A program made the position numbers and the translations under genes. From assembly GCA_028284005.1 (NCBI GenBank), contig JANQSO010000003.1, positions 1-64,000 on the forward strand: a stretch of DNA of 64,000 bases, in the 5' to 3' direction. The notes under the pieces were generated by a model. That model ran no database searches, had not been told where the DNA came from, and saw only the letters and a program-made list of their open reading frames with translations. The number at the start of each line of letters is the position of its first letter. The first letter of the stretch is position 1. This document shows, piece by piece, positions 63,554 to 64,000 of this stretch. This DNA is from Flavobacteriaceae bacterium. GTDB lineage: Bacteria > Bacteroidota > Bacteroidia > Flavobacteriales > Flavobacteriaceae.

Positions 63554-64000
63554 TTAGTTTTTAAGGTCTTTTTGTATAATTACATCTATCTCATCTGCTG
63601 CGTCGACCAGGTACGATTTATCCTGCATGGTCTGACTCATGAAAATGGCTCCCTGAATTCGGGCATATAGATATTTGGCAAAGCGTTCGGGGTTTACATT
63701 GCCTCTTATCTCTTTTGCTTCGATGCCCCATTGAACCAGCTTGACAATATTTTTCTGGGTTTTGGTGATCACATATTGTACCTGTTCCAGAAGCTTTGTG
63801 TTTTGATGTTTTGAATCCACTCCAATGTTTAAGATAGGACAGCCTCCAAGCTCTGTACTATATTCGTAATAATTGCGGTAGAAATCTGTGATCAAAAAGA
63901 GTTTTTGTAAAGGGGAACTGCTTTTTTCCTGGTGCAGGGCCACTTTCTTTAGAAGGTCATTGATGTTCTTGTTGAATGCCGCTATGGCTATGGCTTCTTT
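63554..64000 (-). CDS. TetR/AcrR family regulator, C-terminal part (runs off the window)
   Basis: The reading frame is open to the end of the window: 19 codons before the GTG at 63943 read EAIAIAAFNKNINDLLKK and continue into VALHQEKSSSPLQKLF. Seen are about 148 codons of the ligand-binding domain, with LFLITDFYRNYYEYSTELGGCPILNIGVDS and GIEAKEIRGNVNPERFAKYLYARIQGAIFMSQ. The N-terminal helix-turn-helix is outside the window. The neighbouring palindrome is its likely target. Confidence 0.8.
   Translation of the reverse strand, partial: KEAIAIAAFNKNINDLLKKVALHQEKSSSPLQKLFLITDFYRNYYEYSTELGGCPILNIGVDSKHQNTKLLEQVQYVITKTQKNIVKLVQWGIEAKEIRGNVNPERFAKYLYARIQGAIFMSQTMQDKSYLVDAADEIDVIIQKDLKN

Overview
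This window is a piece of a Flavobacteriaceae (Bacteroidota) chromosome, probably from a marine species. The evidence is the TAnnTTTG-type promoters close to start codons, two secreted proteins with type IX secretion sorting tails, a PorD-like/DUF4835 gene, a monomeric isocitrate dehydrogenase, a long GAPDH, and flavobacterial gene blocks such as ligA-DUF6913-dapA-bamD-rpoZ-coaBC-DUF4835-recN-fabI. The DNA is AT-rich and densely coding, with short operons in which genes overlap by 1-20 bases.

Layout. 1-92: the 3' end of a 5S rRNA and its terminator, closing an rRNA operon that lies to the left. 136-7.9 kb (mostly minus strand): murQ with a small membrane protein, icd, a 570-base gap holding a hairpin and a possible broken small gene, rplS, trmD, a TPR protein, a GNAT and a long gap gene. 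7.9-21.8 kb: HtrA protease, dapF, mltG, a lysozyme-fold exported protein, RsmI-like methyltransferase, a secreted GSDH-like protein, LMW phosphatase, dnaA, thioesterase, ribD-EamA-YigZ, prmC and a LOG protein. 21.9-32.1 kb: aquaporin, then the ligA to fabI block. 32.3-40.5 kb: a 1054-residue secreted repeat protein, glycosyltransferase, YbbR protein, coaE and a histidine kinase/response regulator pair. 40.5-48.8 kb: miaA, a potassium channel with a zinc ribbon, a DnaQ/GIY-YIG fusion, yggS, DUF1015, a four-helix-bundle gene set between heptamer arrays, two dehydrogenases and pcm. 48.8-53.9 kb is the most accessory part: DinB, an HD protein, a two-gene cassette whose first product has a His/Cys pattern like caspase-fold proteins, another heptamer array and a DUF5686 outer-membrane protein. 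53.9-59.1 kb: a four-gene operon (imelysin, di-heme DUF1111 protein, imelysin, HTTM/VKGC-like membrane protein) behind a near-perfect 25-base palindrome that looks like a Fur-type operator. 59.1-64 kb: smpB, lipoproteins, a 44-residue membrane peptide, a redoxin-cytochrome c-copper monooxygenase fusion, a thioesterase and the C-terminal part of a TetR regulator beside a 16-base perfect palindrome.

Most of the window is housekeeping: cell-wall recycling and synthesis (murQ, mltG, dapA, dapF), translation and tRNA/rRNA modification (rplS, trmD, miaA, prmC, rsmI, smpB), replication and repair (dnaA, ligA, recN), and cofactors (ribD, coaBC, coaE). The best candidates for something not well described are the 50.1-51.05 kb cassette, the heptamer arrays of the 45.6-53.8 kb segment, and the putatively iron-regulated operon at 54-59 kb. 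No tRNA, CRISPR array, transposase or prophage was recognised.
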